A DNA stretch of 64,000 nucleotides from Fragum whitleyi (Eukaryota; Mollusca; Bivalvia; Cardiida; Cardiidae). The stretch covers positions 19,927,459 through 19,991,458 of the forward strand of contig OX411543.1 in NCBI GenBank assembly GCA_948146395.1, in the 5' to 3' direction. The notes under the pieces are model-generated. The model did not search any database. It had not been told where the DNA came from and was given only the letters and a program-made list of their open reading frames with translations. Below, in pieces: positions 53,732 through 64,000 of the stretch. The position numbers were made by a program, and so were the translations under genes. Positions within the stretch are counted from its first letter, which is position 1; each line of letters starts with the position of its first letter.

Positions 53732-56700
53732 GTTTGATTTTATCTTTTTTTTTTAATATTATCATTTTATACTTTTACAATAAGTTCACCCTACAAAACA
53801 TTGAAAACAATTGTTACATAAAGATAAAATGACAGATTATGTCTAGTTAAAGGTCTGATTAAGTAAATGAAGTGCGTGCGAGTGTGTGGTACAAAACTCC
53901 AAGGAGTCTTTTTGTCACCATGAATGAAAAAAAAGAGTTTAAAACAATATATTTGAATTAAAATAATTAAGTAATTTATCGAATGAAAGGAATTATTCTA
54001 ATATGTATTGTATCATTAATAGAAAATGAGAAATGCTTGTTGGGCTCCGTGTGTGTGCGCGCATGTGTGTGTAGTTCCCCCTTTTATATCTTTTCTACTT
54101 AATCGTCATCTTCTAATTGAGCTAAATTATAAGGAAAAAAACCAAAGCATTTTCAGGTATCTGTGTGGTTTTGTTATGTTGTTTTCAATATTCAATATAA
54201 GGCATCAAACGGAGATAAAAATTTCGAATTTCCTCGTTTACAGAATAGCTTGGGGTATTTACTATTTTTACTATTTTACTTATTTCAGCATTTGGTTTAT
54301 GTCCCAACGGCTGGGTTCGCTTTGAGAATTCCTGTTATTTATTCGAAGATGTACAAGAAGATTGGAACACGTCCAGGGTAATTTTGTTGCAAGTTGTTGA
54401 AATTGTCATTGAAGCTCGTTCGAATCAATAAATGCACGTAATTGTGACCCGTCACGGGAAAAGGCACCATCTGGAAAATCTGTAAAATAAAGAATATGAG
54501 CATGTGCGTGACATTTAGAACAACTTGAGATGTGCGTGAAGAAGAAAAATTGAGCAGCCTAGACAGCCACATAGTGCAATTAGAAGATTATCTGACTGCC
54601 TAACGATACTTTGAGACCCTATATATATCTACAAAGTGCACAGTGAAGATTATGGTCAGACTGTGCAGATGCACAGGCTGGCCAAAGTCTTTGCTTGGGG
54701 CAATTTTGAAATTGTTGAAAATGTCACGCATAGGCTCATATTATTTGAAAAAAAGATCATGCATAGCCTTGCGTTAAGGAAAAAATGAACAACCGAGTGA
54801 CTTCCAAACCAGCATATAATATAGATGAGCTCCACTGGATTATACATTGTGTCGTTTCTAGTCAACTATATTGACTGAAACTGACTCTGCAACTCAAGAT
54901 ACTTGTGCAAATTCAAAGACTAAATCAAGCCTATCTCATATGGACGTGAAAACTTCGAGTATTCGTTTCATTAACCTTCGCACGATCGGTTTTGACCGAA
55001 ACTTATAAAGTGCGATATGGCATAGGACCACTGTCTCGGGATTGAGTATTCGAGAGTGACTTTATAAGCATTTTAAAGCTTTCGTAGAAGTCAAAATACT
55101 TCTTTTTTTTGTCAAGTAGTTTTATAGAAGGTTTTTGTACGTTAAACTCTAGTTATGTAATCAATTTGCCATCAAAGGTTTAGATCCAATGGCTATACAT
55201 TAATCTAAAATCTAAAATAAAACATCTATCGATGACTTTTTTTTCTTTACAATAGCTTCATTTCTTTTCAGACATTCTGCCAAAGTTTTAACGCAGACCT
55301 AGTCGTACCAGAGACCATTCAAGAGAATAACTTTATAAAAACTCATCTAACAAATATCTATACTGATTGTGGTAAGTTTGTAAGAGACGGGAACACAAAC
55401 TTACCTTCGCACTCTATGGTCACATCATATTGCATTTGAAACAAGATGCGATTGTTAAACACTTATACCCCCGCAACTGCCATGATTTCGAAACAGGTGT
55501 TTCATTTGTTTTTGTTGTTGTTGTTGTTGTTTTCTTTGTTTGTTTGAATGGGTTTTACGCCGCTTTCAACCATTTCGCAGTTATATCGCGGCGGCCGGAG
55601 CACCTAACAATGGATTCCTGGTATTTCTTTCACCTGTACTACCATTACATCCTTTCCTGGCCGCCGACTGCTATCTCACATAGGTTTACGATTATCTACC
55701 CATTGGTGAGAGGCAAACGTCGGAAAGGGTATTTGCCGCCACCGGGGATCGAACCCACGACTTCCAGATTGGAAGTTAAGTGACTTTGACATTATGACCT
55801 TGACCTTCGCTGTTGGTATTGACTTTGTTATCCATGTAAAGATCTTATCCCAAGCAATACACATGTAAAATCTTTTAAAAGTCTCCACCACTTACCAATC
55901 AAAAGTGATGGCCCATGTAAAATTCTAAATTAATACATATCTGACCTAGAAATGACAAAGACTGGTGATCTTGAAGTTGGCACTAACAGAAAGAAAGTTC
56001 TTATGACAAGCAATACACATGTGACATATGAAGTATCTTAAACTTAGTAGTCAAATAGAGGATAATCGTTTGTACAAGTGTAAGATCGATTTATATTCAT
56101 TGAGTGAACAACGAAAACTATGTTTTCACGAGTGGCAGAGCCACGAGTGAAAATATAGCTTTTGTTGTTCACGAAACAAAATATTAATCGATCTTACTCG
56201 AAAAACAAACGATTATTCTCTTTTTTTATTGCAAAAATGAGACAAGGTGTGAAATTTTTGGACATATCTTCGTAAAGCGCGGCAATTTGCGCGTGATTGC
56301 TATGCAACGTTCATTGTGACGTCAATTTTTTCGCCCCGCATAGATGACGTCAGATAGGATGAAATGCACAAAAGCAGGGTTTAAGTTTCTAATAATTGCG
56401 GTGGGATTATCAAGTGATAATCTACCGTTATTTCTCGATAAACCACCGAAAAGCATTAAAGAATAGTATATAAATACCCATGTAAAAATTAAAATTCAAA
56501 TATATTTGACTTTGAAATAACCTTGACTGATGGCCCTAGAGTTAGTACCACAAATAATTGTTGTTTCAAGCAAAACACATGTGAAATATGAAGTCAATAC
56601 CACTTTCCAATAAAAACGTACGGTCGACAAGTTTCGTTTTACCAGATGTTTCCCTTGTGCCTGAAGTGTAACCTTTTAAATTTAGATAGGTCTACTATTT

Positions 56701-59700
56701 CAAATCAGGAGGACCATTGTAGTCTTTGGAAGTTCTCGATATCTCACCGAGTTCCTTGTTTCTTCAGTTTACAAGATGATATACCAGAGAAATATTAAAT
56801 GGCAAATGAAAGGTCAAATTTATAGCAAAAACCATTACTCACCTATAATATAGCACGATTCTTGCACAATTAAAAAAAACTCCTCAAAATAGGTTTCCCA
56901 AGAACAAAATCAAAAGCGTGACAAACCCCCAAAATGTTCTCCTTTTTTTTAAATGTCGTTTTGGTTCTTTGCTTTGTGTTTTCTAATGGCATGTACGCTT
57001 TATCATTTTATCTCATCTGTGTGACCAGAAAAATGCTATGAACATATTTGAATCAAGATCGGGCTGAAACTGAAGTCCCTAGACAAAGAAACTGACAAAT
57101 GACTCCCCCGTGTTTCCATCAGAGCTTTCCAATTTTTCGATAGGTTTCATCTTTATGACACCAGACAATTTTCTGAACAAAGGGGTTGTTTCTATAACTG
57201 CCAAAAATCGCAAAAGTAATGGCGGCGCTATTATTCTATTTTGCAGCTCCAAAGATGCAAATTATACCGGTAACAGAAGAAGAAGAAAAAAAATTAGAGC
57301 CCGCAGATTGAAGACGAATACAAATTCAATATTTCTCTATCGATAAACTCGGTGGACAAAACTAAGATAAGACCAGAAATGTGGCTTCTAGTATGAAAAC
57401 AAGGAAGTTATCACAAACATTAAGGGCTCCCTTTTCCTGTTTTGTAATTTTGTGTTTCAAATTTTAAAAGGTTACTTTCTTGGCACTAGAAAGTCATTCT
57501 GACAAGGTTTCTTTAAATGTCAGGCTACTAAGGGGTCAACAAAGAAATTATAATCTGTGCCCCTTGTGTTTTCTAAGCGGGCTAGAGATGTCATAAATTA
57601 TTATTTTTATATATATATATTTTTTTTTTCAATGGAAATATTTTAGATACGAAAGGATATTATTGGCTCGGCATGACGGATATAGTCCAGACTGGAGAAT
57701 GGAACCTAGTTACTACAGGTGGACCACCATCGTACACAGATTGGGGACGGAACCAACCGGATGAAACAGGACATTGTGCTGCATTCTATGGGTGAGCCTT
57801 TAATCAAAGAACAATTGGTTGAACGCCAACATATAAAGAGTTAACGGTTTTTTCCTCCGTACATAATATTTCTTTACCCCCTATCAAATACCATTACTAC
57901 TCACGAGTGGTAGGTGATCTGATTGATTTCAATTTCGAAGGTGTATGTGTTGGGGGGGGGGGGGGGGGGGGGGGGTGTTAGTCGAAATTAAAGCGTAAAT
58001 AATGGGATGTCCGAAAGCACCATCGCAAGTTCAAGGCCGGTACTGATAGACTTTTGGAGTTTTTTCGGTGTCTTTTCTAGTAAAAATTACTTCTCCGTAC
58101 ACGTTAATGATAATTTCTATATATATACTTAGCAAAAAAAGAAACTTAACATACTCTTTGGTCTGTTTTGGATGACAGGCGGGACAGGCAATTCACATTT
58201 TATCATCCTGGCTTAGGACTGCTGAGCCCGATTTGGACAGTCGGTAATGCGTCTGGATTTCAATCATTGGGTCGTCGGTGTGAATTCCGGCTCGGCCATC
58301 TTTCATCCCATATTAGACAAAAAATATGACCAGTGCCAAGTGGCCGAGTGACACGCCTAAGAGACCGGAACTGGTGGCTCAGATGAAATGTTCTAGTCGT
58401 GCCGTGAGAAACAAAAAGAAACCGTATGGATAGGTGGAATTTTAAATGTAAAACTATTGAAAGCGACGTTTAAACCCTTACTTATTAACAAACAAGAGGA
58501 CCATGATGGTCCTAGATCGCTCACCTGAGTCTCTTTGATCACTTGGACATCACATTAATTAAAAAGGGAAATGTCATAAAGAAGATAGTTTCTACATAAA
58601 ACCAAGTTTCACGCAGTTATGGCCATATTTGTGACCTTAAGAGTTATTTCAAGTAAATTATCATTAAGACTCCTTTTCCTTTGATATGGCCTTCCCATTT
58701 TCGACAGAGTTCATTCTTGTGACCTGGCAAACATTGTGACCAAGTTTCGTCAAGATTGGACCATATTTGTGGCGTCTGGAGCTCTTACAAGAAAATTGTC
58801 ATTAAGGCCCCTTTTCCCGTGATATGGCACGGGTCCTTCCCATTTTCAAATGAATTCATCCTCATGACCTAACAAATATTCTTACCAAGTTTCATGATGG
58901 TTGGACTATATTTGTGGCTTCTGGGGTGTAAACAAAAAATTGTCATTAAGGCCCATTTTCCCATGATAAGGCTTCCCATTTTCCATAGGCTTCATCCTTG
59001 TGACATGGCAAACATTTTGACAAAGTTTCGTGAAGATCGGACAATATTTGTGGTGTCTGGAGCTCTTACAAGAATATTGTCCTTAAGGCCCCTTTTCCCG
59101 TGATATGGCATGGATCCTTCCCATTTTCAAAAGAGTTCATCCTCATGACCTAGCAAATTTTCTTACAGAGTTTCATGATGATTGGACCATATTTGTGGCT
59201 TCTAGAGTGTAAATAAGAAAGTTGTCATTAAGGCAATTTTTTCCGTGATATGGCACGGATCCTTTCCATTTTAGCATTTTTTAAAAGGGACCACCCAAGG
59301 AATTTTTTCTGCCAAGTTTGGTTGATTTTGACTCAAAAGTTTAGGAGGAGATGTCGTTTAAAAGAAATTGTTGACGCCGTGACGGACAGACAGACAGACA
59401 GACGCCGGACATTGATAGATCACAAAAGCTCCCTTGAGCACTTCGTGCTAAGGTGAGCTAATAATCGGTTAGCAACCACTTGAGGTGCGGATCGAGATTA
59501 GATAGGCCCCATGTGACGTCATTTCGGGGAATTGTTACCATTTCATATTTTTTTCATTCATTTCATCAAAGGAAGGATAACTGCAAGACAATTATAGTTG
59601 TTTAGCTCAGATGTTGGTCAGTCATGATAGTGGAACGATTTTAAGCACGAAAACGTCAGGGACTGATACTCAAAACATCACCAGAACACTTACTTTCATT

Positions 59701-62238
59701 TCTGTGATTTTTTAAATCGACCCCTTTGTCCTTTGACCACCAATACAACCCTCACTTTACAGACACCCGGTGCTGACCCTTCCATAAACCGACGAATATT
59801 GCTGTCAAGTTACATGTAACAAGAGCCATGTTGGACATGGGCATAAGTCCCCTACCGGCTTTGTTTGTCTCAATGTTTTCCCACGCCAATTCTATCAGGG
59901 ACGTCAAAACCAGGTCTTGTTAAAGGGTTAAACAAGACTTACATGAGTTGTTGTCTCTGCTGTGCCCACTATACAATTCATGGAAGCAATAGACAGATGC
60001 AAGAAATAGTATCAATAACAGTTACCTTGTCTGATCCAAGATGTTTTTCTTCAGTCTTGTTGGTAAGAAATGAGAACTTTCACTGAAGGTGATTAATACT
60101 GCTGCATCACCACCCTGACTAACATGGCTTATAATTTTTTTTTACATTTTAAAACAGGTTTCATCAAGTTAGCTTGCTTAGTTATTAAATTATTGCAGGA
60201 TCCATTTTTTGCCATATTTTCACTATTTCTGTTACCATAGCAACCGCACTTTTTGTCAAAGAACAAAGATAAAATGATGTGCATAATCTACACATTGCCA
60301 TCTAGTCATATACCAAGTCTCATCAAATTAGCTTGCTTACTTATTAACTTATCGCAGGATCCAATATTTTTTGCCATATTTTCACTATTTCCGTAACCAT
60401 AGCAACAACAATTTTAGCCTAAAAACAAAAATAAAATGATGTGCATTATCTACACATTGCCATATAGTCATATACCAAGTCTCATCAAACTAGCTTGCTT
60501 AGTTATTATCTTATCGCAGGATCCCATTTTTGGCCATATTTTCACTATTTCTGTAACCATAGCAACCTTAATTTAAGTCGAAAAACAAAAATAAAATGAT
60601 GTGCATAATCTACACATTGCCATCTAGTCATATACCAATTTTCATCAAAAACGCTTGCTTAGTTATTAAGTTATCGCGGGATCAAGATTTGAGCGGACAG
60701 ACGGACGGACGGACAGACGGACGGACGGACGGACGGACAGACGGACGGACAGACGGAGGGCAAACCTATAGTCCCCTCCGGTGTGAACACCGGTAGGGGA
60801 CTAATAACATGATCATTCCATATGGTTTCCTAGCAACACTACAGTCCTCAGTATGTCATGTAAAGTTTTTTCGGGTTTTTTTTTCAAAGTATATATCATT
60901 TTCTCTTTCCAACCCCGCTTATTTAAAGTCATGCTTCTGGTTTTTGAAGTCATTATATGTACGCATTATGAATGGTTAATTCCCACACATTTTCGGAAAA
61001 CAATGGAAGCTAAGTCACGAAAACCAAATTAAGTGTAGAAGTGAATTTTGTGTACTGAATGTATTAAAGACACACGTTTTAGTGGACAAAGATAAATTTT
61101 GTCTATACTTGTACACACAAAATTGATCTTTGATCACTCAGTCAAACTTGTATAGACCAGCGATTTCAAGTGAGTTATCAAAGATCAATTTTACATTGAA
61201 AAATGATAGGAGATAACGGTTTCTCGAACCCCACTCTTTCTTGTGGAGCTATACACATCTAACTTATGCGTTTCTTCTGCAGGACTTTGTCTTACCAATG
61301 GGACGATTACAGTTGCAGAGCCAAACGAATGTTTATATGTGAACATAAGTAAGGTTTTAATTTCTTTCATTTAACTAATAGGAAAAGTCAAACTTGGTGG
61401 AAAAGGAGGTTGAAGTAATTCGAATGTTTGTTTAGCAATCTGCCATAATAGTAGATAAGTACTCGATATCGAGGGGTCAGTGCAACACTATTGAAAGTGC
61501 CTATACATATATAGGCGCTTATAATAGTGTTGCACCGACCCCTCAATACTAATTTTGCTTGCAATTTAGTGTACGGGTTTTTTTCATATCACATGAAATA
61601 GGACCACCTAGAAATAGCGAAAGGTATCGGCTCTATTCGACCGGGGTGGGTCACCCTTTTCCAAATATTTTTACTAGAGTTCCAAAATCATTAATTTCCA
61701 CGTGATGGGTTACATGTATTTAGCAACGTCTGATTAATATTTTTGATTGGTGCCATGGTACCGTGTTCCAGTGTTACTTTCACACGTACACACATAAGTT
61801 AAAAATTTAAATCGTTGCCCGAGATTCCTGACATATCACATCTTTGTTAAGCGAAAACTTCCAGTAGCACTGATAACCATCTAATGTGTGTACAATGCTA
61901 GCTGTTCATCTAAGCCTTTAGCCAGTAATTACCTACGTAGGGCGAAATGAAGGCTCGGACAAGACTTTGTAGATGTTGAAATATCCTATAACTACTCGTG
62001 TGCGCAGTGAGACTCAAATCAGTTCGTGTATCCGCATAGTCTGATCAGTCTTCACTTTCGCTCTTGAGATAGTTACACACTCCACATTTCTGTAAATGAA
62101 CTGAGATTGTAAATAATGCTTATCGCGGCTATTCAACTTTTGCCTTTCACGTAGATTCCAGTTTGTAAGTTACTTAAATGTCACATTAAAGCTATATTCT
62201 TTTTCAGGGATCCAATCGAATCATCGATAGTTGGCTAG
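53683..62238 (+). CDS. Secreted C-type lectin 2 (single CTLD, QPD type), 6 exons
   Basis: Exons 53683-53731, 54289-54377, 55272-55371, 57647-57791, 61283-61348 and 62208-62238 join in frame to 480 bp, 159 residues. Intron phases are 1,0,1,2,2, as in lectin 1, and five of six exons have identical length. Residues 1-16 are a signal peptide and about 21-148 one long-form CTLD. Landmarks: LCPNGW, SCYLF 31-35, YWLGMTD 85-91, QPD 116-118, WDD 134-136, FICE 145-148. QPD is the motif usually linked to galactose-type binding; Asp replaces Asn in WND, so affinity is uncertain. There is one sequon, NTS (43-45). Seven cysteines remain in the mature protein, again with an extra C79. The C-terminus is PIESSIVG. 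Tandem duplicate of lectin 1, with divergent sugar-site residues. Confidence 0.92.
54289..54377 (+). CDS. Lectin 2 exon 2
   Basis: Acceptor CTTATTTCAG, donor GTAATTTT; 89 bp. Encodes LCPNGWVRFENSCYLF and ends NTSR. Confidence 0.93.
54496..54741. mobile_element. Repeat family C, copy in lectin 2 intron 2
   Basis: ATGAGCATGTGCGTGACATT at the left, AATGTCACGCATAGGCTCAT at the right. Confidence 0.75.
55272..55371 (+). CDS. Lectin 2 exon 3
   Basis: Acceptor TTTCTTTTCAG, donor GTAAGTTT; 100 bp. Encodes TFCQSFNADLVVPET..IYTDC. Confidence 0.93.
55508..55775 (-). mobile_element. SINE family V, reverse copy
   Basis: On the minus strand: CGTGGGTTCGATCCCCGGTG head, CACCAATGGGTAGATAATCG, CAGGAATCCATTGTTAGGTG and a CAAACAAA-(CAA)n tail. 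The long plus-strand frame across it is not a gene. Confidence 0.85.
56058..56220. repeat. Large palindrome, about 75-bp arms
   Basis: GAGGATAATCGTTTGT..AAGATCGAT..GTGAACAAC..TTTTCACTCGTGG-type arms face each other around GCAGAGCC. Intron 3 of lectin 2. Confidence 0.85.
56230..57640. other. Rest of lectin 2 intron 3
   Basis: Contains decayed tandem-unit element text near 57000-57600 (GTGACCAGAAAAATGCTATG, GGTTACTTTCTTGGCACTAG). Otherwise nothing recognised. Confidence 0.4.
57647..57791 (+). CDS. Lectin 2 exon 4: long-loop region with QPD
   Basis: Acceptor AATATTTTAG, donor GTGAGCCT; 145 bp. Encodes GYYWLGMTD, WNLVTTGG, DWGRNQPDETGHCAAFYG. Confidence 0.93.
57952..57975. repeat. Run of 24 G
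   Basis: Uninterrupted G homopolymer, 160 bp inside intron 4 of lectin 2. G-quadruplex-capable; length may be uncertain. Confidence 0.8.
58230..58485 (+). mobile_element. tRNA-related SINE with bivalve-type tail
   Basis: CGGTAATGCGTCTGGATTTC (A-box-like) and GGTGTGAATTCC (B-box-like), then tail TATTGAAAGCGACGTTTAAA. Confidence 0.65.
58488..59462 (+). mobile_element. CAAGAGGACCATGATGG tandem-unit element
   Basis: CAAGAGGACCATGATGGTCC at the left. CATTAAGGCCCCTTTTCCCG-type units recur near 58800, 58945, 59085 and 59230 (about 145 bp). Ends with a GACAGACAGACAGACG microsatellite and AGGTGAGCTAATAA. Confidence 0.75.
59846..60807 (+). mobile_element. Pearl-like element with about 160-bp units and ACGG microsatellite
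   Basis: AGTCCCCTACCGG at the left; ACCGGTAGGGGACTAATAA at the right. TGATGTGCATAATCTACACA recurs at 60275, 60437 and 60597. The ACGG/ACAG tract runs 60694-60758. Same ends as the 33496-34690 element but unrelated units. Confidence 0.85.
61283..61348 (+). CDS. Lectin 2 exon 5: WDD..FICE
   Basis: Acceptor TTCTTCTGCAG, donor GTAAGGTT; 66 bp. Encodes YQWDDYSCRAKRMFICEH. Confidence 0.93.
61471..61545. repeat. GAGGGGTC palindrome, copy 2
   Basis: GAGGGGTCAGTGCAACACTA..TAGTGTTGCACCGACCCCTC with a TATACATATATA loop. Confidence 0.8.
62208..62238 (+). CDS. Lectin 2 exon 6: C-terminal tail and stop
   Basis: Acceptor TTCTTTTTCAG; encodes DPIESSIVG and TAG. 31 bp, as in lectin 1. Confidence 0.88.
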
Positions 62239-62586
62239 TTTGAGATAGGATCTTGGAAAAAACGTCCTCGGGGCAATTTGATTGGTGTTCTTGGAGCAGA
62301 AAATATAGAAGGCCAATGTCATATGGTTGTTCTTATTTTTCGTTTAATTCTTTGGACCCTGTTTTTATGTAGTAATAAGTCTGTAATCCAGTCTGAATGA
62401 AATTTTATGATGTTCTGCTTTTAATTCATTTTCATGCGTATTAGTATCCTTTAAGCCAATGCATTTGTCACTTTTGATATGTCATCATTGTTAGCCAGGG
62501 GTTTTAACTGAACTTTGTTCCTCATGAATGTTAGGAACAAAGTGGAGCTAGAAACCTTGGCCAGGGACTCTCAATATACACGTTTA

Positions 62587-63000
62587 TAATATGACCTTCG
62601 TCGCCGGAGTGAAATAACCCCGAAGAATATTTTTTATATTACAAGGGTGTTATTACACTAGTGGAATACCTATGCAAATGAGCTCAGAGTGAATAGCAAC
62701 GCTACTTTGTAACCGCGGAAATGACGTCGTAATCTATGTTTTGTGACGTCATTTTAAATGGCGTTTTAAGTTTCGCGGAATATGGAAACGTTGAATTTCA
62801 AGAATTTTGACGATTTTCGCAAAAATTCGGGTCATATTATATAAACAGGATATAAAATTTGTGCTCATAAAATACAGAATTGATTAAACTCGTCATCTAA
62901 AACAGATAAAAACACGGCGTAGTCCGTTTTTATCTGTTTAAAGATGACTCGTTTAATAAATTCGCTATTCAATGACCACTCATTCAATATCCTCTATATA
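62587..63000 (+). mobile_element. Repeat family B, copy
   Basis: AATATGACCTTCGTCGCCGG to CATTCAATATCCTCTATA, with the TTATCTGTTTAAAGATGA hairpin. Confidence 0.8.
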
Positions 63001-63046
63001 TTAAGGGTCCGTGACTTTTCTAAAATAGACCTGTCTTAAATCACAT

Positions 63047-64000
63047 CATCAAACAAGAGGACCATGATGGTCCTATATCGCTCACCTGAGTAACTAAACT
63101 CACAACTTGTCAACCATGTTATAAATGCCGGAGATTGTTTAAAATTGGTTGGCCCAATTGTTTATGAAAAGATGAACCATTTCCTGAATTTTTGGCATTT
63201 TTTTTACATCCGTTACCATGGAAACCAGATAAAATTCCTTCTACAACTTTGGTAGAGATTCACCCAAGGCACATCCATACCAAGTTACAGATTAATTAGC
63301 CCAGTGGTTTAGAAGAAGGTGAATTTGTGCTAAGATTTTCAGCAATTTTTGGTGTTCCCATTACCGTGCAAACAAGAGTTTTTCACGGAATTACATTCTT
63401 TTACAAGCTTTAGTAGAGCTTTACCCTAGCAACATCCATGCCAAGTTTCAGCTTGATTGGCCCAGTAGTTTAGGAGGCGAAGTAGTTTTTCTATGATTTT
63501 CTGCAATTATCCGTCTTTTTGATAATAGTGAAACCAGATTTTTTGATGAAATAAACTTCTTTTACCACTTATAGCATCACCCAAATATCGTAACTTACTA
63601 GTTTCAGCTTGATTGGCCAAGAAAATGAACTATTTTCTAGGTTTTTTGGCAATTCTCGGCCAAGTTTCAGCCGTACCGTTTCCATGGAAACTAGATTTTT
63701 TGATGAAATTAAATTCTTTGAATAAATTTTGAAGGGCTTCACCAAAGGAACATCCTTGCCAAGTTTCAGCTTGATTTACCTTGCTGTTTAGGAGAAGAAG
63801 AATTTTTTATAAAATGTGGTTAAGGAGAAGAATTTTTTCGAAGCTCTTTGCAATTTTCAGCCTTTCCGTTATAATGGAAACCTGAGGTTTTTTATGAAAT
63901 TGAATTTTCAAACAACTTTTGAAGAGCTTTGACCTTGGAACATCTCTGCAAATTTAAGATTGAATGGTCTAGTGGTTTAAGAGAAGAAGAATTTTTTTTA
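63047..64000 (+). mobile_element. CAAGAGGACCATGATGG tandem-unit element, runs off the edge
   Basis: CAAGAGGACCATGATGGTCC at the left. CCAAGTTTCAGCTTGATTGG-type units recur about every 160 bp (63266, 63430, 63600, 63750, 63930 approx.). Its right end is outside the window. Confidence 0.75.

Noticed and set aside
55430..55783. 117-codon plus-strand frame, one of the longest in the window
   Set aside because: It runs through a reverse SINE copy; residues follow the SINE consensus, not a protein family.
1..64000. CRISPR arrays, bacterial operons, riboswitches
   Set aside because: Spliced genes, SINEs and MITEs show nuclear animal DNA; the regular repeats are pearl-like tandem units without spacers.

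Overview
The window looks like AT-rich nuclear DNA from a bivalve mollusc. This is inferred from small, widely spaced exons with GT..AG junctions, two tandem secreted C-type lectin genes, a C1q-domain relic, elements resembling the bivalve 'pearl' repeats (about 156-162 bp tandem units followed by an ACGG microsatellite), and SINE copies ending in GTTGAAAGCGACGTT-like tails. No bacterial or viral gene organisation is seen. All gene models below were spliced by eye from reading frame, domain pattern and splice sites, without transcript support.

Layout. (1) About 0.6-30.9 kb, minus strand: one large gene spread over about 30 kb. Twenty coding exons can be chained in frame. They encode a signal peptide, two Ly6/uPAR (LU, three-finger) domains of three exons each, and then at least six ShK-type six-cysteine domains separated by short Thr-rich linkers. 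Every linker and ShK exon is phase 1-1. The chained CDS is 1762 bp (587 codons plus one base). A weak candidate last exon at 626-654 would close it at 596 residues; otherwise the gene runs off the left edge. Its introns hold two old coding relics: a C1q-like C-terminus on the plus strand near 28.2-28.4 kb, and a possible animal haem-peroxidase fragment on the minus strand near 26.2-26.5 kb.

(2) About 31-38.8 kb: intergenic, mostly repeats, including a pearl-like element with seven marks spaced exactly 156 bp and a second tandem-unit element at 36.4-38.1 kb.

(3) 38.8-62.2 kb, plus strand: two tandem paralogous C-type lectin genes. Each has six coding exons with identical intron phases (1,0,1,2,2) and encodes a short secreted single-domain lectin (162 and 159 residues). 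The first has EPS in place of a canonical EPN/QPD sugar-binding motif; the second has QPD. Both have seven cysteines in the mature protein and end in IVG.

(4) 62.2-64 kb: repeats only.

The repeats make up much of the window and are themselves notable: a MITE family with CAGTTAA ends flanked by TA; palindromic elements flanked by TTAA; a roughly 1 kb CpG-rich palindrome (8030-9045) and a 424 bp relative (46679-47102) that share terminal sequence and whose interiors are built of short CG-rich words recurring every 10-11 bp; a tRNA-derived SINE with clean target-site duplications nested inside another repeat; and a long direct duplication flanking the last two exons of the first lectin gene. 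The genes fit a recognition or defence (mucosal/haemolymph) locus, but that role is inference.
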